Of a stretch of DNA of 64,000 nt, positions 32,793-44,800 are shown piece by piece. Both the position numbers and the translations under genes were made by a program. The notes beneath the pieces were generated by a model. The model was not told the DNA's origin. It did not search any database and saw only the letters and a program-made list of their open reading frames with translations. This DNA comes from Dendrophyllia cribrosa (Eukaryota > Cnidaria > Anthozoa > Scleractinia > Dendrophylliidae): positions 14,386,459 to 14,450,458 of the forward strand of contig JAJLRJ010000014.1 in the NCBI GenBank assembly GCA_024195265.1, read 5' to 3'. Position 1 is the first letter of the stretch; each line of letters starts with the position of its first letter.

Positions 32793-33604
32793 CAAATAAT
32801 TTTTCACAATTATTTTAACAACGAATTGTTTTTTACCATTGTGATATCTCTTTCCTCCATATATAATAACAACATAAATAAAAGAGGAAACCATTGTCGA
32901 TTTTAAAGTGCGCAAATTTAAGTTGTTATTGCATAACTGTCATTTCACAACTCCTAATGGACAAAACAAAAAAAAAAATCACGAAAGAATTTATGTATGT
33001 ATTTTGTATTTTTTTGCTTTGAGCGTTTGTGATAATTTGAAAATTTCTTTTGTTCTCGAGGCAAATGCAATTTCAGATGATTCATAGCTAAAAAATTGAA
33101 CTTGGCCGAATATATTCTTACCTATTTTCCTCATAAGTGCAACACTCTGCGGCAGCCTGTTGTTGACTTGCGCCTTTACGATCTTTATAGGTAATTTTCA
33201 TGTTACGTCATCGCCGCCATGCTGGTGGACATAAACAATAGTTCTCTCATTAGCTCCTTTTGTTCGTCCACCAGCATTTGTTCGTTTCACTATTGTTATC
33301 TATGTCTCTAGAGATTGATTGCAAACCACCTATTGCAGCATTCACAATATCCAACGCTTCTGCCGGCGGTCCAGCGAGGCGCACATTCATCATCTTCAAA
33401 AACGGAGCATTTGTCGCACATGGGTAATTGGCATAGGAGGCTGATGTATTTTGTGACTTCAAAATACGAACTACACATTTCCGGCTGAGCATAGTTAATA
33501 GAACAACTATGGGCTGAGTGACTCGTGGAAGTGATTACCTGGAAAATACTTCATGCTAAACACACCATATAGGGATCCTATCATATAGGGATCCTAAAAA
33601 CTAA
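32793..33604. other. Spacer with MITE relic
   Basis: ACGTCATCGCCGCCATGCTGG ... CACCAGCA near 33200-33275 resembles the element at 34673-34823. The frame at 33250-33492 (-) overlaps this relic and is not supported as a gene. Confidence 0.45.
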
Positions 33605-33682
33605 TTTTAAAATGGTTAGCTTTTATTTACTGTTATGGGTAGTGATATCCATAACAGTAAATAAAAGCTAACCATTTTAAAA
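33605..33682. repeat. Perfect 34-base palindrome arms
   Basis: The arms (TTTTAAAATGGTTAGCTTTT... and its exact inverse) are separated by the ten bases GTAGTGATAT. It would form a stable cruciform or RNA hairpin. Confidence 0.85.
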
Positions 33683-34178
33683 TGAGTTTTTAGCCCTAAA
33701 TAAGTGCCGGATTCTTTGATGTGCATAAATTGAAATCCACCATGAAGTATATCCCGATTACCTGAATGTCGCCATTTTGCATTCGAAATCGTCTTTCTAC
33801 AGCGCATGCTCACAGCGGGGGGGATGGAGGGGGATCATAATATCCGACCTTGCTAGTCGAACTAATTCCGGACTCGAACCTTTTGAATTGGGTCGACCTT
33901 ATTTGTAGGCTCGATTTCCGCCGCTTTCTCGCGTCAACAGCGGCTGGTAATCGAGCCTACCTTATTTGTGGCCAACGTCCTACTATCCATGAGCCTATTT
34001 CCAAATTTAATAATAGGATCCACTGAATTAAGCTTATGGTTAGTTCGACGTATGCCGTAGGTCTTAGATTTATGAATTTGGGTCGGAAAATACAAAATAA
34101 ATCGAAATTAAGTCCGAAAGAAAAGTCTTTGGATGAGATAATGGAAATGTACGTATCTGATAACGATAAAAGAATATA
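33683..34178. other. Spacer, no gene recognised
   Basis: Contains an inverted pair TAGGCTCGATT / AATCGAGCCTA (33906-33960). Confidence 0.5.
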
Positions 34179-34250
34179 GGAAATCGAACCCGGGCCGTAT
34201 GATCTGCTGCATACACACTACCTACTACACTACCGAGGACTAGCTGCTGG
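34179..34250 (-). repeat. tRNA-like sequence
   Basis: On the minus strand the order GGTAGTGTAGTAGG (A-box-like), a possible anticodon-type stem GTATG...CATAC and CCCGGGTTCGATTTCC (B-box and T-arm-like) resembles a tRNA. The anticodon loop would have eight bases and the acceptor ends do not pair well, so a tRNA-derived SINE head is more likely than a working tRNA. Confidence 0.4.
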
Positions 34251-34618
34251 AAACTGTCATTTTTAAGGGATTTAAGATATTATAGGGCTAGCCCAGACCA
34301 TATATAAGAACTAACCCATTCGATACACTGGAAATACTGGAATCAGTGCTTAACCCTAAATACTAAAATCAGTGCTTTAACCCTAGAGACTGTAATCCGA
34401 CCCTAAATTGCACTGCAATATATTTAAATACATTACGAAAAGGGATACATGAAGTACTATACATTATGATCAGGGATACACCAAGTGCCTAGGCGAGATT
34501 GACTCAGATCTAATGCCATGCACAAAAGGAGACACGAAAACATAAACACGAATCATAAAAAGAAAAACGGAGGGCACGGTTGCCGTATCCGGTACGAGTA
34601 ATAATGTGCTAACCACTA

Positions 34619-34942
34619 CAGTGGAACCCCGTTAATACGGTCACCAACGGGCCATGAAAATTTGGCCGTATAGAGCGTTTTCACTTGACGTCATAGCCGC
34701 CATGTTGGTGTTCCCGTACAAAAGAATTTTAATAACTTCTTTTGTTAGGAACACCAACATGGCTGCCATGGCCTTTGTCATTTGAGTCCCACGGGACTGA
34801 AGGTCACGTGAGTGAAAACGCTCTATTATCGGGGTGGCCGCATTAACGGGGTTTCATTATAAGAAAATGTATTGATGCGCGTTTCGCCGGGACAAAAAAA
34901 AAGTGACCGTATTAACGAGGTGACCGTAAGGCGGGGTTCCAC
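34619..34942. mobile_element. pogo-like MITE (CAGTGGAACCCC) with nested element
   Basis: CAGTGGAACCCCGTTAATAC at the left is matched by GGGGTTCCAC at the right, with TA outside each. The sub-terminal ACCGTATTAACG words recur. A second MITE interrupts it at 34673-34823. Confidence 0.72.
34673..34823. mobile_element. Nested MITE GAGCGTTTTCAC with TA duplication
   Basis: GAGCGTTTTCACTTGACGTC pairs with GTGAGTGAAAACGCTC; TA flanks both ends. The interior contains an imperfect pair around GCCATGTTGGTGTTCC / GGAACACCAACATGGC. Confidence 0.75.
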
Positions 34943-34983
34943 TATCATATTACCGCATGTACTTACCACTATCCGGGCTTAAC

Positions 34984-35152
34984 TAATCAATGACATCAAT
35001 GTAATCAATGAATAATCAATGGGTAATCAATGAGTAATCAATTGATTACTCATCGAGTATTGCCAATACTCAATGAGTACTCAATGACTAATCAATGACC
35101 CACAAAATTTTTGGTCATTGATTAGTCATTGATGTCATTGATTAGTCATTGA
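34984..35152. repeat. ATCAATGA-type tandem and inverted repeats
   Basis: AATCAATGA/TCATTGATT words recur about fifteen times, first direct and then inverted, making a self-complementary block. Confidence 0.8.
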
Positions 35153-35775
35153 TTTGCATGAAAAGAGGTGTTGACAGGCCAGACACGACTCAGCAGCTCG
35201 AAGTGAGTTCTTGCTGGTCGGCCGAAATTGGGCAAGGCAGGCAAAGGAGAACCGGGAGTGCTTCCTAGGAGGTCCGCAAAGGAGATGGTGCGAAACTAAG
35301 TGGCTGACTATTGGCGTTAAATGAAGCGATTTTGAGAGAACGAGCTTCGGTCCGGGATTGTTTTTTTTTTCTTGAGCGGAATTTGGCGGTACAGGCCGAA
35401 ACTTGGGCATCTGAAGTGAAAAATCAGCATAAAATCGAGAAAATTGGGTAAACTTAAGGATTCATTTTCTCGAGCGGGAGACACGGAATTATCATTTTTT
35501 GCATACGTTATTTCTCAAAAACAAAATTCTGAACAATGTTTTGCAATTAATTTGTAGTTCACATGCCAAAAATGAGGCAAATCTAAGCAAGAATAAATAA
35601 AAAAGGCCTAATAATCGACATGAGACGGTTAATATATGCACCCAGCCCTTCATATGTCTAACTTGATCAGTATTCATAACAGTAATCCCAAGCGGCATAT
35701 GGTACACAAAGACAACACGCTACAGTGCTTTTTATTAGTTTTATTGATAATGGCATAACTTGAGCGGTTAATTAC
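35153..35775. other. Spacer, no gene supported
   Basis: A 91-codon frame at 35135-35410 (-) has no recognisable features. Confidence 0.5.
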
Positions 35776-36107
35776 GAGGCTGGAGGGACACCGCGGCAGA
35801 ACGTTTGCGCATGCGTAAACTTCAAGCACTTCCGGTCCGTTAAACTACCAGTCAACATCGATGCGAACAGCATAAAACAACATTTCTGCATGAACCAACA
35901 GACCTAGATTTTCTACGGATGCTCAGTTTTCTACTCATGCGCAGTGCGTTCTGCCGCGGTGCCGGCTGGAGGTGACTTTGCTTTGATACAAACCTTTCTG
36001 CCTTTCATATGTTAATAATGCTTTTCTCGTGCTAACTAGCTAAATTTACATCTGAAAAGCTCCAAGGTTTGTATCAAAACAAGGTCAACTTCAACCTCGC
36101 CTCCACT
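35776..36107. repeat. Older inverted repeat split by a younger element
   Basis: GGTGACTTTGCTTTGATACA near 35971 pairs with TGTATCAAAACAAGGTCAAC near 36069; the outer CGAGGCTGGAG lies on the left of the insertion at 35787-35963 and its inverse CTCG is near 36100. Confidence 0.6.
35787..35963. mobile_element. 177-bp MITE with 9-bp target duplication
   Basis: GGCTGGAGG at 35778-35786 and 35964-35972 flanks inverted tips GACACCGCGGCAGAACG and (reversed) GGCACCGCGGCAGAACG. It has inserted in the arm of the older inverted repeat. Confidence 0.83.
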
Positions 36108-36478
36108 CAAATGCCAGGACACTAAGAAGACAACTTTTAAATGGTCTATTAATGATAACATGAAACGAATGCAAACCAAAAATTCCTCGATATTTCTTAC
36201 CACTGTTCGAAGAAATAAGCCTAATCAATGACCACAGCGTGTCCATCAACAAACTTGGCTGTCCCATCAACTAATTTGGTCGGATATGATAGCGTTCAGT
36301 GGCGAAACGATAAATACACAGCTCCCAAACGAAAGAACCGGTTGACTTATCGAGGCTTTGCTAAAACCAGTAGGCAAAATACAAAGACAATCTTTCTTAC
36401 ACAAAGCTTTTCTTCTTTAATTTTCAGCGCGATGTTTGTTATACAGTCGTTTCGAACGCCGTTGGCCTTTATCGCGGT

Positions 36479-36815
36479 TGTGCCTAAATCATACCATGCA
36501 GAAGGACGTCGGACACCTTCTTGAGACTTATATAACGTAATGTCGACACTTCGAATTTTATTTTAAATAAATTTTTAAGTGTAAAAAAGAAAATCTGAAA
36601 TCCCCACTCAGGATTGAACCTGCCGGACCTCAGCTAGGCTTAGGCTTATATAGCCTACCGTACCACTGTACCACCTAGCTTCTCGGGTTGCTTAGTCCTA
36701 ATTTTAACTATATAAACTGCTACCCCCAACCTCAACTGAAAGCTAACCAGTTACTCGGCTATATAAGTCTCAATAAGGTGTCCGACGTCCTTCTGAACGG
36801 TATGATTTTGGCTTG
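36479..36815. mobile_element. Inverted-repeat element with tRNA-like box, copy 2
   Basis: Long inverted ends (CTAAATCATACC...GAAGGACGTCGGACACCTT and inverse) match the copy at 12717-13028. The interior again shows AGGATTGAACCTG, the inverse of a B-box, and TAGGCTTATATAGCCTA. Confidence 0.72.
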
Positions 36816-36817
36816 AC

Positions 36818-36936
36818 CCTTTATCACGCCCCGCCATTTTGTATGTTTTGTTTTTCACTGCGAGGCTGGACGGGCAAAAACAAAGCATTTTATTCTCCGG
36901 GGAGTTAACATGGCCGCCGCGTGATAAAGGCCTATT
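36818..36936. mobile_element. MITE CCTTTATCACGC, copy 1
   Basis: CCTTTATCACGCCCCGCC and GCCGCGTGATAAAGG are inverted ends. The interior shares GGGCAAAAACAAAGCATTTT with the copy at 54203-54360. It begins directly at the end of the preceding element. Confidence 0.68.
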
Positions 36937-37814
36937 ACACGCACACGACATTCTCGTCTTCAAAGCTCAACCAAACGAAACGAGGGCTCTGGGGACGAGA
37001 ATGCACACGCGAAAGGTTTTTTTTTTTTCGGTTTCTGGTATTGAGCAAGCGCAATAGTACATTAATGCATTAGGCATGCGCTAACGGATGTCGTGGATTT
37101 TACGACATCCGGAAGGCTTTGGTCCCAGAGCCTTCGTTTTTACCGCTGACCAAACGAAACGAGGGCTCTGGAGACGTGAATCCACGGCACCTTTGACATT
37201 GTTATGACGAATTTTATTATCAATAAGAGGGCAGACGCATAAAAAAATGACGTCAACTTGTTTTTTACAACAACACCAAAATTGTAAAAAACCGGATGAA
37301 ATGAAGAGTGACGCAAGCTAAATATGACAAATTGCCGAGTTTTATTCAAATTGACGCAATCATTGTCAATAAGTTTTCTCGCTTTCTCATTGGCTAACTG
37401 ATAACAATAAAGAAATTTCATTGGCTAAAAAATTGACAGGATGACATCTTGCATAAATTGTCTGTTCTCTTATTGATGATAAAAATTGACCAATCAGCAT
37501 GCGAGAATAACTTCAGTTATTGTAAAAATAAACGTTCATTACGCATGCGCGTATTCACGGGTTATAAAGAAAAGCAATCAGTTCGGAAAATAAGGTTTTT
37601 ATTATTATCTAAAATACCTCTACTGCTTTTAATAACTTACTTGGTAGTTCAGCTTTCCTTTTTACAAAAATACATTGTATAAAATAAATATTTTCACGTG
37701 ACGTGAATGTAAGCATTGAACGAGAGCACTTTACAATAATGCCTTTAAAGATAATTATTCATAACGGACCTGTTGGACTTAAAATCTTAAAAATTGTATC
37801 ATAAGTTTTTAAAA
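36937..37814. other. Spacer with duplicated motif
   Basis: CCAAACGAAACGAGGGCTCTGG occurs near 36970 and again near 37148, and a small hairpin GATGTCGTGG/ACGACATCC lies at 37087-37111. No gene seen. Confidence 0.5.
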
Positions 37815-37965
37815 AAGGGGTTCCTTGTGTGTACCGGAGCACGAATGACGTAAAGCAAAAGAAACAAAAGACAGAAAATAAAAGAACTCCAAAACAAGAC
37901 TAAAATACAAAACATCCCAAACTATAGAAAAACAATGTGTTCCGGTACACACAGAAAGACCCAAA
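37815..37965. repeat. Inverted repeat TGTGTACCGGAGCAC / GTGTTCCGGTACACA
   Basis: Arms of about 20 bases bracket an A-rich centre; probable foldback element. Confidence 0.55.
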
Positions 37966-38692
37966 AAAAAGAGAAAAATATCGTATTCGGCAAATTCTTA
38001 TAACAACAGTCAACCGAGAGTGTCGAGTGGTCTGATTTATGAGTACTTTAGTGCAATATATTAAAAGGCCGTTCTACACGCTACCATTTGTCGGCCTGAT
38101 TTTGTGGCTGATCAAATACAAACCCATCCATTTACACGGTACCATTTGTCGGCCAGATTTTCTTTGTCCAGATTGTAACAATTAGTCGCAAGATACGTTT
38201 TTAATCGGATCGGTTTCAATTTTCATGTACGAAGGGTTTTAAGAGTGTTGAGCAGTCACAGATGCTCCAAAGGTTGTTGTGTCTGTTTGCAGTAACTACA
38301 GTAGATGCCCGAGCCCCGGGAGTAGATGTTGAACGAAGCACGAGTCGGCTGCTAGAGTAAAACTCAATACGAAGATTGAATCCTTAAACAGAAGTGACTT
38401 CGTTCGGATTTTGATCAGAATTTGGCCAGTTGTCCCTAAGGGAAATCAAGCAAGAGACCATTTCACAGTGTACCCCGGCATTGTCAGATCAGTCATTTGG
38501 GAACATCACAGGCACCTCTGTCACCAGGTCACTTTGACTTGTCTGTATTGATTTACACCAAATGAGGCTTCTCAGTTACGCGCTGTTCATTGTTAAGCAC
38601 AACACAGGACGTCTACTGTCACCAATTCACGACTACCAGGGAAGTTGCACATCACAGGACCAAACTACAATAGGTTCACAGGATGCCCATTG

Positions 38693-38821
38693 TCACGTGT
38701 TTACTTCTACTTGTGTTTGTTGATTGGAAAGGTCCATCGAGGGGCCATTCTCAACGGGTCTCCCTCGTACACTTCCTGTCGTACTGGACACAACGCTTGC
38801 TGTCTCAAGATCCTTAGTTTC
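38693..38821 (-). CDS. RGS-type gene, terminal exon
   Basis: Acceptor TATTTACAG|GAA. 43 codons starting [18 protein letters not shown] and ending QQTQVEVNT then TGA. Starts in phase 0, matching the end of the previous exon. Low-complexity polar tail. Confidence 0.78.
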   Translation of the reverse strand, partial: ETKDLETASVVSSTTGSVRGRPVENGPSMDLSNQQTQVEVNT

Positions 38822-41800
38822 CTGTAAATAGAAAACACAACAGAACCTATGTAAGTGTCGACCTGTACGTTTAAGGTCTAGTTAGTAAGTAAGTAAAATG
38901 TTCTAGCATAATATACACTAATTGAAATTGGTGACACATGAAAAGTAAAAACTAGAGGGTGTTACACTAGGCAAGGTCTCGTACAACTTGTCTCGCAACA
39001 ACCAAAACTATTGTCTGAAGGACGTTGCGCTAAGCAATCATTCGGCGTGCAAGTTGTTTCGTCCTCGACGGTGACCGCAGCGCAGAGGCAAGAATAATTG
39101 GTTGATCAACACAAGTTGCACTAGACGTGACGACAAGTACAATACAATACAATAAGTTTATTAGTATATCCTGACATATGTGTTCAATACTAATTTACAA
39201 TGAAGTGGAAAAAGGAGAGAAAACACAGCTAATTACAGAAGTCAATAATCCTAATATTGACCGTGTTTAGAAGTCGCGCTTTTACAAGCGCGCTTTAAGA
39301 GGAAACCTCATCAATATATACATTTTCTGAAAGCTTAATACCTGTAGAATACAACCATATATTTGAAGATGTCTAAAAATTTAACGCCACAGAGATATAA
39401 AGAGAAATAGCCAAAATCACTGCTTCACCTCAATCGCGTTCATTTCCGCGCGTGAATTATGGGAGTCACGCGATTAACTTCGAAAATGTTTTCTCACAGA
39501 TTGCCCTCTAAAACAATGTCGGCGATTTTTCAGGTGTGTTTTAGTTTTCTTTTAACATCCTCCTAAAGTTTGATGTTCCCAATGTTTACGTATCTTTCTA
39601 CAAGAGACCATAACTTTGTAACGGAAGCGAAAGAAAAAAAAAGCCCGACACCGTTTTTCAAAGGAGGTATCGCGGAACATTCCTGTCAATTTTCAGCCAA
39701 TTCAGTTGCAATCCGCCGGTAAACGAACTTAAAATGTTCACCCCCATACGCACTTTTATTTTATCGAGAAAAAGACGAAAAAGCATTTTTCAGCTTGATA
39801 TGTCAAGGTGTTAAGAACCCCCTCGCGTTGCAAGACTTGATGATGCATTGACAGATGTCCACATGGTCAGCTTACAACAACAAAGGCGAGATGACAACCT
39901 TTTACTAAAGAGACGTAATCTACTGGCACGCGCGAAAACCCGCCACGGATATTTTCCGCACGATTCGAGAAGAAACATTTTGTACCAGATCCAGTTTAAT
40001 GCAGGTTTGTTTACAAATTAGCTTAAGTTTCTTGCTTGTTTGTTCTTAAAGATTTGGTCATCCGCGTTAGTATTATTCCTCGCGAGCAACTATTTTCTAC
40101 AAGCATTTTTAGAATAATCATGCCTAGAACAAGAAAATCTAAAACGAAAGCCAAGCAGACGACAATACGAGTCAGCAATATAAATCCAAGGGACAAAATT
40201 GCTCGCGGAAATGTCAGCAGCCCTCTCTCAGTGGTCGGAAACGAACTCGTTGAGAAATGCGAGGAGCATTCAGGGTTTTGGCAGCAAAATTCTGCACGTA
40301 GCGCCGAGACCTCAGCTCTTCGACCGCCAACAGTTTCTAAAATAAATTCCACGTTTATACTGTGGCATAATCAACAGCAGACAGATTGCATTAAACTGTC
40401 CTGTACCATTTCGCCACTTACAATCGTTCTCCCGCAAAGCTTTATCCATTGACGGTTCCGATCGCCATTGATGTTGAAGACTTGCGGGCATTGCGCCCGA
40501 CTTGCATTGACTGAAGATTTAACTTCCGTTTTCTTTGGAGTTCTTGTAGCCATGTTTCTAGCTTTGGTTACGTTTAGAGGGTGCCGCGCTATATGGCGAA
40601 AAACAACTGTATTAGCGTGCGCTAAAATAGCGAATTTAATGTCGTCAAATTGCGTCAGCAAAGTACAAATTAAAGTTCAAAAATGAAAAACTGAAAAATT
40701 TCAAATTTGATAAGTTATAAAAGAACGAAATGTCACTCAAAAATTGCTCAAACACAAAATGTTACATTCCGTACATGTGTACTTGCTCTTTATCAAGTTT
40801 TCTTTTTCTTTCAACCATGCGGCATGCAATTGCTGACTCGAGAGAAATTACTATGTTTAGAAACTCGATAACATTCATCGTTTTCTCTCAAAATGACAAT
40901 TTTATTCGCCATATTGATCGCTAATTCGCTATTTTAGCGCACGCTAATAACCAAAGCCATGTTTCTTGGTTAAAATACCATCCACGATCGCTTTCGTTCT
41001 TCGTCTAACGGCTTATTTGTTATTGATTTTCGGTTTTTTTTGGCTTCTCTGATGATGCAAACGAGCAAGAGCTTCGCTTGCGTTTCTTTTCAGGTATTAG
41101 CTGCAAAATCTTATCAACTTCGCAGAAAGCAGCGAAATGGAGCGGTCTCGATGGGAAAGAAGACTGTTCGCGCGCGATTTCTCTTTGTGATGAAATATTA
41201 GACCCGACAAATTACACATTCACATATATCGTGAGCTTTGGATGAATTTTAATTAGCGGTGACAGAAACTTGTCAACATATGATGCCCGATTTAGGGTGT
41301 TAGCTCTATTGTACATTGTACACATTCATTGTATTAGGTAAAATTATGTATTCTAATATATTCTATGGTATTGTATTCTATTGTATTGTCGTTCTTTTGT
41401 GCTCTAATATTCTATTGTTTTAACAAAAGAATAAGTGTTACCCCTAAATCGCGCATGGTATACTTGTCAAGGCGTGATTAACATAATTAAAATTCAAAAA
41501 CAGTTTTTTCCCTTTATCTTTAAAAGAAAAAACGCTTCCCCCCCACTGTTTTGGCAAAATATAGATCTCGGTCACCCCGATTAATCTACCGAAAAAGAAA
41601 TTTAAATAAAGCAATGGAAAACATTAAGGCCCCCGCAAACGAGGAAACATTGTTGCGGAAACACTGTTGCGGAAACATTGCTTCCCTAAATGTTTCCCCG
41701 CTTGCGCGGACAGGAAACATTTGTTGCGGAAGCATTTTTTGCTTCCGAGAAACAAAAAAATGTTTCTGACTTTTTTCAGAAACATTTTGTTTCTTCAAGA

Positions 41801-44800
41801 ATATTTCCCCGTTTGCGCGCCGAGGAAACAATGTTGCCCAGATTCCAGGTTCGCGAGGACTGCTCCGGACTGCACTTCATAAATTGAGCATGCGCAGTGC
41901 CGTATCCCATATAACATCGTCCATTTGTTTCCCGGTATAATGTTTTTTCTTTTGCGCGGCTAGGAAACATTCTGGGAAACAATCAGTTCCGCAACAATGT
42001 TTCCTCGTTTGCGGGGGCCGTTAAGCTGCAAAATGAATGAATATTACAAATGGGCCCACAATTCTCTACGGGCGGAACGTTTAAAGCTACTGCTACTTGT
42101 ACTGTTTTGGTTTTATCGCTTAAAGGGGCTATGTCGCAAGGTGAGTCTGCGCAATGAGTTCCTGTCATGTGACGTCACCTGACGTCACACATGTCAAATT
42201 TCTATTGTTACCTCCCGGATCGCGGCAAGTTTTATCGCGCTTGCACTCGTGTCGAACCACGTGAGGTAAACAAACACACGATCGATTTCGCCTTTCAATT
42301 CCTACTCAACTTCCACCACTACTAGAAGACATCGAATTTTTCGAAGGTACGTCTAACAAATCGCAGAAATAATTTAACAAAAATCTAGCCAAGTAAATAC
42401 TCTAACTAATTTGTAAACTTGAGATCTATCCTTCCACGCAATACGACGGGATGGAACGGATTGCAGCGAATTCGACAGTAATGGCCGCCAACTTGATAAA
42501 AAGCCACCGGACGTTTTTCAAGTTGTTAGTACCCAGTACTCACCCGCCATCCTCGCGACATAGCCCCTTGTTCCATGAAGTTATAACGTGGTCAAAAAAG
42601 GACCTCCGAACTGTTAATGGTCTTTTAAGTGTAACGACAAGTGACACTGGTCCAAAAACGTTTTGGCTGTTCATCTAGGAAATATTTAATTTTCAAATAA
42701 TAAATAAAGGTCTCTCATTCGGGACACATGACATCCAGATATGCCAAGGCAAATGAGCTCACGAACAAATAACATGGGTCCACCATTTTCTTACCTTCCA
42801 CTTCATTCCGTCTGAAACAGAAAAGGTCAGCTCACTCTTGGACTGACCATGCGAAGTGGAAACCACATGAGGCAGTATAATCGTCTTGGTAACCGCGGGA
42901 TACTTCAGAAATTCGGCGTAACGCTTTTGAAGAAGCTTCTCTTGTTTCGTGGCTATTAAGATTGAAATATATATTTATGTATATACTAGCAGTAATCACA
43001 GATTATGGAGACGCGTTCGAAGGAATTTCCGGCGGAAATGGGCCCCTGAAAAAAACCAATAGGGGAGGCCATTTGGAAGACCGTCTACCAAAAAATCTCA
43101 AATTTTACTGCACATAAACCACAGGACAACCAACACGAAATTAGGATTGCGTTCTTCGAACGCGATAAGTTAAATCATCGAATGTTCGGTTAGAACAGTG
43201 CATTGTACAGCATAATATACACTGAGCACAACAGGAAAGTGCCGCTCTGTATATTTCATTTGAATAGTCACAATTTTGGATTTCATCCAGACTCAAAACT
43301 TTGAACAAACGCTTACAGCATAATAAACAGCACCACAGGAAAATGCTTAAACTCAATACTTTTCTTTTCAGTGGGGTTGTTGTATTCAGGATTTATCAGT
43401 TTTTCGGGGAGGGGGTTCTCTGGGTATCAGAGTTTTTTCTAAACAGCTGATCTACGTTAAATAATCCCACACACCTCTCCCCATGAAGATCGGACTAGAA
43501 AGTGGCATAATTCGAGTAAAAAAATGGGTCACCGCCTTCAGTATCTATGAAATGTAGTTTACGGTTTACACCGTTAGTGTTGTCCTCGTGAAATAAACTC
43601 TATTACCCTTATTATTTAGTTTAGCTTGCCACCCGGCTTATTACTTGGGCGTAGCGACCAAGTATTAAAATGCAGTTTGGTCGTCCACAAATGTGCAGTA
43701 TTGCGCAACTCTGGGGACGGCGGGATTACTCAAACCTTCACCGCGGTCACACGTCCGAGGCGTTTTTCGTTTTATTTGGTGGGATTCATTTAGAATTAAG
43801 TGGAAACGTGGGCAAGGATGTATAAAATAATTAGTTTATGTAACTATCTTTTCATCTTTCCGGCTCAAAATAACGAGCTTCTTTTCGATCGTTGAAAACT
43901 GATCAAAACGCTTCGTGCCTGAGCAAAAGGCGCCGACAGTTCTGCGGTTCGTAGTTTTCAAACGTTTAGAACTTTTTTTAGTAAACTTTCAAAACGTTTA
44001 GTGAGTTGACAGTGTATTGTCAATATATGAAACTTTTAATAAACAGTGAAAATGACAACCTTAACTTTGAAGTACTTTGGTTAACTTTTGCAAATTTCTC
44101 TCGTTTGACCGCGGTGGAGTACACCTGTTGTTTGTTGATGCGAAGCGAACGTCACAAAGTGCGAGTTGTGTTTTCTCTGTTGCATCTAACAGTTTCATAT
44201 TCAATATGCGTCAGGAAATTACTCAAGAAGACACTGCGAAAGTATCACTTGACACTCGCGATTAATTCTACGATACCTTCATGACGGAAACCCGCTAAAA
44301 CATGTTAAAACGAACATGAAGAAGATAATTTAGACGAATACATACATAGCGCTTATTTAATAAGAAGTGAACAGTGGACAGCGAAGGAAGAAATATAAGC
44401 GTGGTAGCCAATCCCAATTAATGTCACTTCTTTCGGTTGTTTGCCTTTCATTAATTTTTATTTCGTGAAGTTGAAAGAACAGAACAGACAACTGAAACTT
44501 TGGGTGCAAAAATTCACCGCCGAGAGAAGATGTAAACAATGCACGCGGTGTCTTGCGAGACGTTTCTTGCGAGTTTCGCTTCCGCTAGTGAATGTTTCTC
44601 GGGCGAAAATAACCTTAAAGCGATCACTTTTTCATTTAATTTTCTTTTCTGTGTTTCGGATACAGAGGAATAAAAACTGGATATATTTTCGTGTGTCTGA
44701 TTGCGAGATGTTTTACGAAACAGCTGCGTTATGCGTTACTGGAAAGGTTTCAAATTACTTTCACATTATGCAAATTGCAATATTTTTACCTCAACTGAAA

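Noticed and set aside
33250..33492. 80-codon minus frame
   Set aside because: It overlaps a MITE relic and has no homologue that I recognise.
34179..34250. Functional tRNA gene
   Set aside because: B-box and partial arms are present but the anticodon loop size and acceptor stem do not fit; listed only as tRNA-like repeat.
40023..40352. Minus-strand hydrophobic frame opposite 40036-40452
   Set aside because: Shadow of the other strand; leucine-rich only because of the opposing basic codons.
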